Source: Sphingobacteriales bacterium 50-39
GTDB taxonomy: Bacteria > Bacteroidota > Bacteroidia > Chitinophagales > Chitinophagaceae
Length of the DNA: 64,000 nt
Direction: 5' to 3'
NCBI GenBank assembly: GCA_001898505.1
Contig: MKTZ01000001.1
Span: 186,001 to 250,000 of the forward strand
Position numbers and translations under genes: made by a program. Shown piece after piece: positions 24,783 to 33,370 of the stretch. Below the pieces are notes generated by a model. The model made no database searches. It saw only the letters and a list, made by a program, of their open reading frames with translations, and was not told where the DNA came from. Each line of letters starts with the position of its first letter. Position 1 is the first letter of the stretch.

Positions 24783-25382
24783 ATGAATAGGGAACCTGTT
24801 GTCAATTTTATCCGCAGTACGCTGTTGTTGTCAAATGTGTCGATCTCAAAACAGCTGCTCGAGGATGTCGTGGAGAATTTTGAACCGGCGAGTTTTGCAA
24901 GGCACGATTATTTTGTGGCGGCGGGAAAAGTGAATACGCATCATTTCTTTATGACGGAGGGTTTTATGCGGGCATTTACGCATAACCCTGAGGGGGAGGA
25001 AGTGACAACGGATTTTTTCAATTGCAACCGACCTGTTTTTGAGCCTGATTCCTTTATCACGCAGACGAAATCCCTGGAGAATATCCAGGCTATCGCCAAT
25101 TGCCAGGGCTTTCTGGTATCGTTCGAAAAGTCAAACGAGCTGTTCCATGCCGTTCCTGAATTTCGGGAATTCGGGCGCCTGATGCTTCTAAATGAATTTG
25201 CGGCTCATAAAAAGAGGGCGCTGTCGCTGATCACTCAAACAGCTGAGGAAAGATATGCGGAGCTGGTCGGTACCAACAGGGAGATCTTTCAATATGCGCA
25301 ATTGAAGCATATAGCGTCGTATTTGGGGATCACGGATTCATCGCTGAGCCGGATACGGAAGGAGTTTTCGAGAAGGCATTAA
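24783..25382 (+). CDS. Crp/Fnr family transcriptional regulator
   Basis: From the ATG at 24783 (MNREPVVNF) the product has 199 residues, the usual size of the short Bacteroidota Crp-like regulators; in-frame starts at 24729 and 24756 are less likely because they overlap or crowd the upstream gene. The N-terminal two thirds are a cyclic-nucleotide-binding-like beta-barrel, and the C-terminal 45 residues form a helix-turn-helix (LKHIASYLGITDSSLSRIRKEF). No cysteines arranged as in Fnr are seen, so it is not an obvious oxygen sensor. It probably controls its own operon or a nearby one. Confidence 0.85.
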   Translation: MNREPVVNFIRSTLLLSNVSISKQLLEDVVENFEPASFARHDYFVAAGKVNTHHFFMTEGFMRAFTHNPEGEEVTTDFFNCNRPVFEPDSFITQTKSLENIQAIANCQGFLVSFEKSNELFHAVPEFREFGRLMLLNEFAAHKKRALSLITQTAEERYAELVGTNREIFQYAQLKHIASYLGITDSSLSRIRKEFSRRH

Positions 25383-25391
25383 AACCAACGC

Positions 25392-26612
25392 ATGAAAAAT
25401 TGTAAGATTTGGGTGAACCTGTCAATACTTTCCCTAGTCACAGTAGGTTTGCTAGGCGTATTGCTGAGAAGCAAAATTGTTTTTTCGATGCCCTTTATCA
25501 ATTACAACCACTTGGTAGAGGCGCATTTCCGATTCACCTTTAGCGGATGGGTAACGCTGGCTTTACTATTTTTGATGAGAAGAGAACTGTTACAGGCTTC
25601 GGAGAATAATAAAAGATACAACTTTTTATTTGCGGGCATTGCCGTTGGATCATGGGTATTGCTGATTGCTTTTGTATGGAAAGGATACACTACTTTATCG
25701 ATAATAGTTTCGCTTCTATTTATTTTGCTGACATATATCTTCAGCTATTTTTTTGTAAAGGATATTTTGAAGGCGAGGCTCTGCGCCGGCGTCCGCTGGC
25801 TGGCAGTTTCATCAATGATCTGTTTGATACTCTCCTCATTCGGGGCTTTTGTAATTGATTATATTTATTTTAGTAATTCGTTCCAGGCAATTTTATACCG
25901 TGACTCATTATTCACTTATCTGCATTTTCAATACAATGGGTTTTTCAGCTTATCCATAATGGCCCTCTTATTTAATGCTCTTGGGAGCAATATGTCTCAG
26001 GCGGCAAAAGAGAGTATGAAAAGCTTTATCATTGTTCTGATCCTTTCATTGATCCCGTCCCTGTTCCTGTCGTATTTATGGAGGGACCCTAACACCTTAT
26101 TCCGTATAATCGCCATTGCAGGCAGTATTTTAACGTTGGCGGCCTGTCTGCTTTTTGTCAGGACTTCCTATTTATTAAGATCATTATATCTCCCGGAAAA
26201 ACCGGTGATCCGGTCTTTGATCTTACTATCGATGGCGTCTTTTGTATTGAAATTATTTTTGCAATGTTTCACTATTTTCCCTGTCATCGGCAATGCCATA
26301 TTCGGTAACAGACCGGTCATCATGGGTTTTTTGCACTTGGTTTTTCTAGGTTTCGTGAGCCTTTTTATTCTTGCATTCTTCGCGAAAAGGCGATTTCTGG
26401 ATCCCGATAATATGGTGACCAAGGTAGGGTTGATGGTCTTTGCAACAGGAGTATTGCTGAATGAGATCTTATTGATAAGCCAGGGGCTGATTACGATGTT
26501 CGGCCCTGCAAGCATATTATTTCCGTGGATGCTTTGGGGGGTAGCAATATGGCTGTTCACCGGCGCTTTATTAATTGCCGTTGCACGTATGCAGGCAAAT
26601 TCGACGGAATAG
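25392..26612 (+). CDS. Twelve-helix membrane protein, possibly haem-copper-oxidase-like
   Basis: 406 residues with about 12 hydrophobic helices. Histidines occur inside helices in NHLVEAHFRFTFSGW (about 39-53), YLHFQYNGFF (about 177-186) and GFLHLVFLGF (about 315-324). Such helix-embedded histidines with nearby aromatic residues recall the subunit I core of haem-copper oxidases or NnrS-type haem proteins, but the full ligand set is not clearly present. It follows the Crp-like regulator by 9 bp and is convergent with two c-type cytochrome genes. A haem-binding role is inference. Confidence 0.7.
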   Translation: MKNCKIWVNLSILSLVTVGLLGVLLRSKIVFSMPFINYNHLVEAHFRFTFSGWVTLALLFLMRRELLQASENNKRYNFLFAGIAVGSWVLLIAFVWKGYTTLSIIVSLLFILLTYIFSYFFVKDILKARLCAGVRWLAVSSMICLILSSFGAFVIDYIYFSNSFQAILYRDSLFTYLHFQYNGFFSLSIMALLFNALGSNMSQAAKESMKSFIIVLILSLIPSLFLSYLWRDPNTLFRIIAIAGSILTLAACLLFVRTSYLLRSLYLPEKPVIRSLILLSMASFVLKLFLQCFTIFPVIGNAIFGNRPVIMGFLHLVFLGFVSLFILAFFAKRRFLDPDNMVTKVGLMVFATGVLLNEILLISQGLITMFGPASILFPWMLWGVAIWLFTGALLIAVARMQANSTE

Positions 26613-26619
26613 CCGATCT

Positions 26620-27117
26620 TTATTTTTCCCCATCATTTTTTCTCATGAATTCAAGTACCTGGCGGGCTTGTTCATCTGTAAGGTCCTGATTCGGCATCCT
26701 GATGAGGCATACCACCATATCCGCCTGTGCGGCCTGGTCCTTATCCAACATCACTTTTGTATTGGTAATCCAGTTCATGATCCATTCAGGGGTCCTCCGT
26801 TTGGTTACGCCATACCAGCCGGGGCCCACCAGTAATTCATCGGTGAGTTTATGACATGCAAGGCATTTTGCCTGATAGATGTCATGCCCGTTTGCGGCCA
26901 TCTTTTGATCCAATGGGTGCGTTAGTTGTATGCTGTCAAACCTTCCAATACCTTTCGAATTGATGCCGGCCATCATTACCACCGTGTCACTTTTGGGTTT
27001 GGATTGCGTACTATCAGATGAAGCCTTATTCCCCGGAGCGGGCTGTGTGTTGGATCCGCACTGAAATGCGAAAAAACCAACAAGAAAGATCATTATAGGA
27101 ACTAAATAGCGATTCAT
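26620..27117 (-). CDS. c-type cytochrome lipoprotein
   Basis: 165 residues. A type II signal peptide ends at Cys20 (FAFQCG). After a Ser/Pro/Lys-rich linker comes a mono-haem domain with CLACH at 85-89 and a likely Met ligand further on (VCLIRMPNQDL). It is a periplasmic or membrane-attached electron carrier. It is convergent with the polytopic membrane protein (7 bp apart) and lies 87 bp downstream of a second cytochrome c gene on the same strand. Confidence 0.9.
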   Translation of the reverse strand: MNRYLVPIMIFLVGFFAFQCGSNTQPAPGNKASSDSTQSKPKSDTVVMMAGINSKGIGRFDSIQLTHPLDQKMAANGHDIYQAKCLACHKLTDELLVGPGWYGVTKRRTPEWIMNWITNTKVMLDKDQAAQADMVVCLIRMPNQDLTDEQARQVLEFMRKNDGEK

Positions 27118-27204
27118 ATATCTCGAGTTTATTTATTAAATCAAGTTTCAGATGCCGGACGGACGTCTTTTGGGACCGGCCGTTACGTGAAATAAGCAAT
27201 CAGC

Positions 27205-27648
27205 TCATTTTTTCCTGCCTTTGGCAAGCGTGCGGATGTAAGCGACCAAACCCCATCTTTGTTGTTCGTTAAATATTTTCTTATATCCGGGCATCGGATT
27301 CCTGCCTTCGGAAAGCTTCCAGAAAATAGCCCCGTCAGTTTGCTTCTGAACGGATTCCGATGTGTGATCGGCGGGTCGGGGGTTTAATCCTGCGGCTGCC
27401 GGGCCATCACCTTTGCCTTTTTCGCCATGGCAGGGACCGCAATTGGTAGTGTACAATGCTTTCGCCTCGACGATTGCCGAAGGGTTTCCTGCAACCGGGT
27501 TTTTCACATTATCCGCATCGGGTGGCGCAACCCAAGGCTTATTTTGTGCAAAGGCGCTGTTTAAGATCAATATCAGAAAAATAAGGCCGGCAACCAGCAT
27601 CCCACCTTTAACTCCTGCGTAAAATCTTAGTGCAAGTTTTTCCTTCAT
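27205..27648 (-). CDS. c-type cytochrome, membrane-anchored
   Basis: 147 residues. An N-terminal helix (about 15-34, ending NSAFAQ) acts as signal peptide or anchor. The mature domain has the haem motif CGPCH at 70-74 followed by GEKGKGDGPAAAGL, typical of class I cytochromes c of the cbb3/alternative complex III type, and the likely distal ligand Met in RNPMPGYK. It probably shares a role with the cytochrome c at 26620-27117 just downstream. Confidence 0.9.
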   Translation of the reverse strand: MKEKLALRFYAGVKGGMLVAGLIFLILILNSAFAQNKPWVAPPDADNVKNPVAGNPSAIVEAKALYTTNCGPCHGEKGKGDGPAAAGLNPRPADHTSESVQKQTDGAIFWKLSEGRNPMPGYKKIFNEQQRWGLVAYIRTLAKGRKK

Positions 27649-27758
27649 AATATATGGTATTAGACGAATTTGTAATGAATATACAATTTTTCCGGTTAAG
27701 CGAAATATTGATAATCAATGAGAGGGTCTTGAAATTAGCGTAATAAACTTTTTATTTA

Positions 27759-27790
27759 TTTGGTAGGGAAGGTAAAGGATCGTACTTTTG
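27759..27790 (+). promoter_or_regulatory. Promoter of the initiator tRNA gene
   Basis: TTTG (27759-27762), 20 bp spacer, then TACTTTTG (27783-27790), an excellent match to the Bacteroidota promoter consensus, ending 10 bp before the tRNA. Confidence 0.75.
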
Positions 27791-27800
27791 CTGCCCACAT

Positions 27801-27872
<72 letters not shown>

Positions 27873-27879
27873 CAATAGA

Positions 27880-27902
27880 GGGCCTCTGCAAGAGGCCTTT
27901 TT
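27880..27902 (+). terminator. Terminator of the tRNA gene
   Basis: GGCCTCT / AGAGGCC stem with a three-base loop followed by TTTTT, starting 8 bp after the tRNA. Confidence 0.85.
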
Positions 27903-27911
27903 CGTTAACAG

Positions 27912-28655
27912 TCAGTTCTTTGTGGATGCAGGGCTGTATTGGGGAACCCCAAAATGTGTAAGCAAGTTAAAATTGGTTCCAACAACAATGCAGCAGACAA
28001 CTAACCAGTATGTGATCAGCAACGGGGTACCCATGATCCAAACCTGGCTAAGTACGCCCTTCCTTAAAGTCCCATTCAATAAGAACAGAATAATGGCCGT
28101 ATCCAGGATTAGCGGTACGATCAGAAAGCCGGCGAAGATCAACCATCTTCTTCTGTTGGCTATCGTTTTATAAGCCGTGATCAGCGGTGGCAGGCAAATC
28201 AGGGAAATCGCCAGGAAAACGACCAACGTGATAACAGATGCATTGGACCGGTCATGGTTCAGCAGCAGGCGCCTGCTTGCCCATACTTCATCTCCGCTGC
28301 CTGTCGCAGCCATATACATTCGGCCGAATGGCATATTCCCAAAGATGAAAACAAGGCCCCATGACCGATGGGCGGGGGATTTGCCATATTTTACCCAATA
28401 CCAGCCGACCCAAAGCATAGCGAACGTAAAGATGGGCCCTGCAAAGGTGGCCAGGATCGATAGGGGCCGTTCTCGAAGACAATCCCGGCAAAGATCCCAC
28501 ACATTAAAATCCCGGGTTCCCCAGCAGCCACAAATCAGCCTTCCGGTCCAAATATGCGCCAACTCGTGAAGCTCATGCATGGTAAAGAAAAAAAACATAA
28601 AGACCAGCAGCGTTTTGAATCCTGGCTGTATCAATAATGGAGGTTGGGGAGTCAT
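27912..28655 (-). CDS. Membrane protein with intramembrane HELAH motif
   Basis: 247 residues with about six hydrophobic helices. The first helix (about 14-36) carries HELHELAH, which contains the zinc-metalloprotease pattern HExxH (His30-Glu31...His34). A cysteine-rich loop follows (LICGCWG, LCRDC). HExxH within a first helix is the layout of site-2 protease-like (M50) enzymes, but the second family motif (NxxPxxxLDG type) is not found; a looser FAGPIFTF near residue 71 may be the counterpart. It could be an M50-like intramembrane protease or a non-catalytic relative. It diverges from era. Confidence 0.72.
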   Translation of the reverse strand: MTPQPPLLIQPGFKTLLVFMFFFFTMHELHELAHIWTGRLICGCWGTRDFNVWDLCRDCLRERPLSILATFAGPIFTFAMLWVGWYWVKYGKSPAHRSWGLVFIFGNMPFGRMYMAATGSGDEVWASRRLLLNHDRSNASVITLVVFLAISLICLPPLITAYKTIANRRRWLIFAGFLIVPLILDTAIILFLLNGTLRKGVLSQVWIMGTPLLITYWLVVCCIVVGTNFNLLTHFGVPQYSPASTKN

Positions 28656-28732
28656 GGGGCATCAGACGCAATCTGCAAATCCAATGTTACAGGAAGGTTA
28701 TTTAAAACTTAGGAGGGGTAAGGAAAAAAGCG

Positions 28733-28740
28733 TACTTTTG
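28733..28740 (+). promoter_or_regulatory. -7 element of era
   Basis: TACTTTTG matches TAnnTTTG and ends 9 bp before the era ATG. The -33 region has no clean TTG. If used, it gives an almost leaderless mRNA. Confidence 0.5.
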
Positions 28741-28749
28741 CCGGTTTTT

Positions 28750-29616
28750 ATGAAAGTTGGGTTCGTAAGCATATTTGGGAAGCCGAATGCCGGCAAAAGC
28801 ACGCTCCTCAATGCGTTGATGGGGGAGAAGCTGGCTATTGTCTCCCCGAAGGTGCAGACGACCCGGCACAGGATCAAGGGAATATTGACGGAAAAGGACT
28901 ATCAGATCATTTTTTCCGATACGCCGGGGATTATCGAGCCGCGGTACAAGCTCCATGAAAAGATGATGCAGGCGGTGAAGGGCTCGCTGGAAGATGCGGA
29001 CCTTGCTATCCTGCTGGTAGACATAAAGGATGATTGGGAGGAGAATGACCGGCTGTTTACGGCCCTGCATTTGGGGGCACCGGCTATCGTGGTCCTGAAC
29101 AAGACGGATGAGGTCAGTGCGGGAAAGATCGGGGAGGGTAAGGCCTTTTTCTCGGCCCGGCCCTATTGTAAGGAAGTGGTGGCGGTGTCGGCGCTGAAAA
29201 AACAGCATCTTTCAACCTTGATGTCGGCGATCCTGGAACGGCTACCGGAGGGGGCGCCTTTTTTTGAGGGGGACGATCTTACGGACCTGCCTGTCAAATT
29301 CTTTGTAGGGGAGATGATCCGGGAAAAGATATTCCATCTGTATGGGGATGAGATCCCTTATCAGACGACGGTGCTGGTGCAGGAGTTCAAAGAGAAATCG
29401 ACCCTGACGAAGATAAGGGCGGACATTATTGTACAAAGAGAGTCTCAGAAAGGAATTATCTTGGGGGAAGGAGGGAAAATGATCCGGAAGCTGGGCACGG
29501 ACGCGCGGAAAGATATCGAAGCGTTCTTAGACGGGAAGGTATTTTTAGAGCTGTTTGTAAAAGTGCGGCCGAAGTGGAGGGACAGCGACATTTTTTTAAA
29601 AGAATACGGATACTGA
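28750..29616 (+). CDS. era: GTPase Era
   Basis: An essential GTPase that binds 16S rRNA and assists 30S assembly. The start at 28750 (MKVGFVSIFG) gives 288 residues, the family length; the longer frame upstream is not coding. The G1 motif GKPNAGKS is at about 10-17, DTPG (G3) and NKTD (G4) are visible, and the C-terminal KH domain carries the GEGGKMIRKLG core. Der follows after 21 bp, so two ribosome-assembly GTPases are cotranscribed. Confidence 0.97.
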   Translation: MKVGFVSIFGKPNAGKSTLLNALMGEKLAIVSPKVQTTRHRIKGILTEKDYQIIFSDTPGIIEPRYKLHEKMMQAVKGSLEDADLAILLVDIKDDWEENDRLFTALHLGAPAIVVLNKTDEVSAGKIGEGKAFFSARPYCKEVVAVSALKKQHLSTLMSAILERLPEGAPFFEGDDLTDLPVKFFVGEMIREKIFHLYGDEIPYQTTVLVQEFKEKSTLTKIRADIIVQRESQKGIILGEGGKMIRKLGTDARKDIEAFLDGKVFLELFVKVRPKWRDSDIFLKEYGY

Positions 29617-29637
29617 GCGAATAAATGATCTATTACT

Positions 29638-30948
29638 ATGAGCGGATTTACTGTGGCCATTGTCGGCCGGCCTAATGTTGGGAAAAGCACGTTCTTCAAT
29701 CGGCTGCTGGAGCAGCGGAAGGCCATTGTGGATGACGTGAGCGGTGTGACGCGCGACCGGCAATATGGGGTAGCGGACTGGGCGGGTAAAACGTTCAATC
29801 TGATAGATACGGGGGGCTTTGTTCCGGATAGTGAGGATGTATTCGAAACGGAGATCCGCAAACAGGTGCTGATCGCGATGGAAGAGGCGAATGCGCTGAT
29901 CTTTATGGTGGATGCGGCTACGGGGATCACGAACCTGGATGAGGCAATGGCGGATGTCCTGCGCCGGACGACGAAGCCTGTGTATCTGGCGGTGAATAAA
30001 GTAGACAACAGCGACCGGCTGTTGGAGGCGGCAGAGTTCTATAGCCTGGGCTTTGACAATATCTTTTTCCTCTCTTCCATGACGGGTAGCGGTACGGGTG
30101 AGCTATTGGATGAGATCGTGGCGTTGATCGAGGATGATCAGGTGGATGCAGAAATGAATGATGTCCCGAAGTTTGCTATTATCGGTCAGCCGAATGTAGG
30201 AAAATCCTCCTTACTAAATGCACTGATAGGCCAGGAGCGGACAATCGTGAGCGATATTGCGGGAACCACGCGGGATACGATCCATACGCGATATAACCTT
30301 TTTCAGAAAGATTTTATTCTTATCGACACAGCGGGTATACGCCGGAAGACGAAGGTGCAAGAGGACCTGGAGTTTTATTCGGTGATCCGGGCTATCAAGG
30401 CAATGGACGAGGCCGATGTATGTATGCTGCTGCTGGATGCCTCGAAGGGGATCACGGCCCAGGACCTGAATATCTTCAGCCTGGCGGTGAAGAAGGGGAA
30501 GGGGATCGTTGTGCTGGTCAATAAATGGGACCTGGTGGCAAAGGAGACAAATACGGCCAAGGAATATGAAAAGGAACTGAAGGACAGGCTGGCTCCCTTC
30601 ACAGATGTCCCGATCATATTTATTTCCGTGCAGGAAAAGACCCGGATATTTAAGGCTATAGAAGTTGCCCTGGAAGTATTCGAGAACCGGCTGCGCAAGG
30701 TGCCTACGGCGGAGCTCAACGATGTGATGTTACGGGCGGTAGAAGCTTATCATGCGCCGGTGATACGCGGCCATGCTCTTAAGATAAAATATATCACGCA
30801 GCTGCCTACTCCGGTGCCGTCCTTTGCCTTTTTCTGTAATTTTCCGGAGGATGTCAAGCAGCCATATAAGAACTACCTGGAAAACAAATTGCGGGAGAGC
30901 TTCAACTTTACAGGTGTGCCGGTGAGACTGTTCTTCCGGAAAAAATAA
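29638..30948 (+). CDS. der: GTPase Der (EngA)
   Basis: 436 residues with the two tandem GTPase domains unique to Der: GRPNVGKS at 9-16 with DTGG, and GQPNVGKS near 181 with DTAGIRRK, each followed by NKxD-type motifs (NKVD, NKWD). A C-terminal KH-like domain occupies about the last 100 residues. It acts in 50S subunit maturation. It is cotranscribed with era, and a small lipoprotein gene follows after 14 bp. Confidence 0.97.
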   Translation: MSGFTVAIVGRPNVGKSTFFNRLLEQRKAIVDDVSGVTRDRQYGVADWAGKTFNLIDTGGFVPDSEDVFETEIRKQVLIAMEEANALIFMVDAATGITNLDEAMADVLRRTTKPVYLAVNKVDNSDRLLEAAEFYSLGFDNIFFLSSMTGSGTGELLDEIVALIEDDQVDAEMNDVPKFAIIGQPNVGKSSLLNALIGQERTIVSDIAGTTRDTIHTRYNLFQKDFILIDTAGIRRKTKVQEDLEFYSVIRAIKAMDEADVCMLLLDASKGITAQDLNIFSLAVKKGKGIVVLVNKWDLVAKETNTAKEYEKELKDRLAPFTDVPIIFISVQEKTRIFKAIEVALEVFENRLRKVPTAELNDVMLRAVEAYHAPVIRGHALKIKYITQLPTPVPSFAFFCNFPEDVKQPYKNYLENKLRESFNFTGVPVRLFFRKK

Positions 30949-30962
30949 AGGATTACGCTCTT

Positions 30963-31160
30963 ATGCGAATCGATAGCAAAAGCCTGTTTTTACTCGTACT
31001 CATGTATCTGCTTTGTTCTTGTGGCGGCAGGGATGCTGCGACGACGGTGGAGGTGAGTCATGTGGATTCTGCCGCACAGGCGGCCCCGGATACATTGCGG
31101 GCCTCGATGGATACAAGTTCGCGCAAAAAGGATACGGCTTTGGCCGGTGCGGGGCGTTAA
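30963..31160 (+). CDS. Small lipoprotein, unknown function
   Basis: 65 residues. A type II signal peptide ends at Cys20 (LLCSCGG), and the mature chain of about 45 residues is polar and rich in Ala/Thr/Ser/Asp with no fold apparent. It follows der by 14 bp and overlaps the stop of the convergent DUF4954 gene by 4 bp. The lipobox and codon pattern support a real gene. Function unknown. Confidence 0.65.
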   Translation: MRIDSKSLFLLVLMYLLCSCGGRDAATTVEVSHVDSAAQAAPDTLRASMDTSSRKKDTALAGAGR

Positions 31161-33370
31161 TCCAGCCCTAGTGTGCGGATGATGTCCTCCGTCGCCTTCT
31201 TATAATTCTTCAAAGCTGTCTTCTCCTGCCGGATGAAGCTATTGTCTTGCAGAGAACCTACGACGACATTCATTTCCTCCATCGAATCATACACCATCTT
31301 ACGGAAGGGATTGGAGTAGTCCTTTGCCCGCGATTCGTAAATACCCCTGGTCATCCATTCTTTGGTTGCTACTCCTTTTTGCAGCAGTTCCCGAAGAACG
31401 GTCTTTTTGGCGCGACGCAGGTTGATACCGTGCACCTGCCGGAGAGCAGCCAGCGCATGTTGTAATTTATCCTTTGTGTAATTTACTCCCTGTGTTGTGT
31501 AGAACTGGTGGATCTGCCGCCATTCCTTTACTTTCCCCGCCTTGATCTGTTGTATCAGCCGCTGGAGCTCGGACTCGCGGATAAGCTGTCCTCCGGCATT
31601 GATCCATGGGGTGAGGGTCGTATTGGAGGGCAGGGATCTTTGGAGATCGTCGTAGCTGGTGATATTGTTGGCGTGTATATGCCCGGTGAGCTGGGTGGCC
31701 GCGTACCAGGCGATGAGCTCCTTAAAAATGGTATAAGCCTGGTGGACTTTTATTAGTTTGACGGGGCGTTCGCTATTTTCAAAACCTTCGGCGAGTATTT
31801 CCAAATCCTCGATGCCATCGGCGGGTCCTTCAAGTAACTGGCGGCCGAGGGTAAAGAGCTCTTCGTCTGTATATTTTTGGGACTTGCCCTCCCGAATATA
31901 TGCCTGGGCGGTGAAGCGTTGCAATAACGTCAGGGATTGTACGATCTCGCTCACGGTGTCGGGTGCGAGGAAGTCAAATTCGAGCGTCTGCAATTTAGCT
32001 ATACGTTTGTCCCTGTCGGGGTATTTCCAGGCATTGCGGGCGAGGGCGTACATATTGTGCAGGAACCAGTAGGCGGGCATGATAACGAGCTCGTCCTTGC
32101 TGGCGTCGTTGCTGATGAGGGAAAAGGGAATAGGGATATTCAGCTCGGCAGGGTAGTCCCCTTTTGCGAGGATGGAAAAAGAGGCGAAGCGGGAATTATG
32201 TTTCAGGCTGACACAGAGTCCGGGCCAGAATCCGCGACCGGCGATGATCTCTCCATCGGGGCTCCTGGAATTATGGTTGGACCCGATGGTGGCGCCGGCG
32301 GCCATATTGCTTTGTCCCATGACGAGCGCGGCGCATAAAAATGAGTTGTTGTGGTGCTGCTCATGGGCGGGGAAGATCAGCGAATTCAACACCTCGCAGC
32401 AGGAGATGGTGGCGTTGTTGCCCAGGTAAGAGTTGATGAGGCGGGCGCCATATTTCAACTGAGAGTGAGAAGCCATGACAAAACGCACGGCCTTGACGCC
32501 ATAGAATATGCGACATCCATGTCCCACGATGCCATTGACGAGCTCACATCCTTCCCCGATCTGGGATTTGGCATTGGCGGAGGAGTTGATGGTGACGTTC
32601 TTTATCTTGTTGGCGCCTTTGAGATAAGCGTCGCTGCCTATCCAGACGTCCTTGATGATCTTGCAATTCTTGATGACCGTGCGGTCGCCTATCTTACCAT
32701 AATAGCCTCTTCGATGGTCGAAGATCTTTTCGGTGAACTCTTTGAACTTTTCCTGGAGGGGCTGGTCGCCGCGGAAACGGCTCCATAACCAGGCATCGCC
32801 GGGCAGCATGCCATTGAAGGGGATGATGCTGCGCCCCCCGTTCTCGTTACATACTTCGAGCCAGATGCGGATGGATTCGGATTCGCCCTCCTTCAAAATA
32901 CCATTGCCGAACTTGGCATAGTCGGTGGTGGCGAGCTCATTGGTATTGACGATCATCACGTCGTTGCCGACGATGTAATGAGAAAGGTAGTTGGTATTGT
33001 CTACACAGACATTGTCGCCGAGGTCGCAGCTGATGATGGTGCTGTTGTAAAGGCCGACGGGTCTGCGGAGGTTGTGAAATTCCAGGTAGTAAGGATCGAG
33101 CCTGCCGATACGCACCAGTCCGAAGAACTTACAGTTCTGTACGAGCTCGGGTGTAAAGGCGTCGGATACGAGTATGTCATTCCAGTTGGCGGAGGTGTTG
33201 CGATTGCGCACGAGCACTTCTATCTCGTAGGCTGTCAGCTGGCGGTAGCGAGCGTCCTTGCCCTTTTGGAGATAGCGAAGATAGTATTCGTCCTTGCCTT
33301 CGGGAAGATAGCGGCTATCGATGAAGTTATAGCCTAAGGAGTCGATAGGACTTTTTTTGATCTCGTTCAT
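31157..33370 (-). CDS. DUF4954 protein (left-handed beta-helix)
   Basis: 737 residues resembling the Bacteroidota DUF4954 family. The central part (about 80-400) has hexapeptide-like repeats ending in small hydrophobic residues (for example VWIGSDAYLKG, SQIGEGCELVNG, AAGATIGSNHN), which indicate a left-handed beta-helix of the acyl/nucleotidyl-transferase type. The C-terminal third is helical. The ATG overlaps the glmS stop by 1 bp (TAATG), so it is translationally coupled to GlmS, the first enzyme of UDP-GlcNAc synthesis. That, plus the GlmU-like helix, suggests a role in amino-sugar metabolism (inference). Confidence 0.88.
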   Translation of the reverse strand: MNEIKKSPIDSLGYNFIDSRYLPEGKDEYYLRYLQKGKDARYRQLTAYEIEVLVRNRNTSANWNDILVSDAFTPELVQNCKFFGLVRIGRLDPYYLEFHNLRRPVGLYNSTIISCDLGDNVCVDNTNYLSHYIVGNDVMIVNTNELATTDYAKFGNGILKEGESESIRIWLEVCNENGGRSIIPFNGMLPGDAWLWSRFRGDQPLQEKFKEFTEKIFDHRRGYYGKIGDRTVIKNCKIIKDVWIGSDAYLKGANKIKNVTINSSANAKSQIGEGCELVNGIVGHGCRIFYGVKAVRFVMASHSQLKYGARLINSYLGNNATISCCEVLNSLIFPAHEQHHNNSFLCAALVMGQSNMAAGATIGSNHNSRSPDGEIIAGRGFWPGLCVSLKHNSRFASFSILAKGDYPAELNIPIPFSLISNDASKDELVIMPAYWFLHNMYALARNAWKYPDRDKRIAKLQTLEFDFLAPDTVSEIVQSLTLLQRFTAQAYIREGKSQKYTDEELFTLGRQLLEGPADGIEDLEILAEGFENSERPVKLIKVHQAYTIFKELIAWYAATQLTGHIHANNITSYDDLQRSLPSNTTLTPWINAGGQLIRESELQRLIQQIKAGKVKEWRQIHQFYTTQGVNYTKDKLQHALAALRQVHGINLRRAKKTVLRELLQKGVATKEWMTRGIYESRAKDYSNPFRKMVYDSMEEMNVVVGSLQDNSFIRQEKTALKNYKKATEDIIRTLGLD

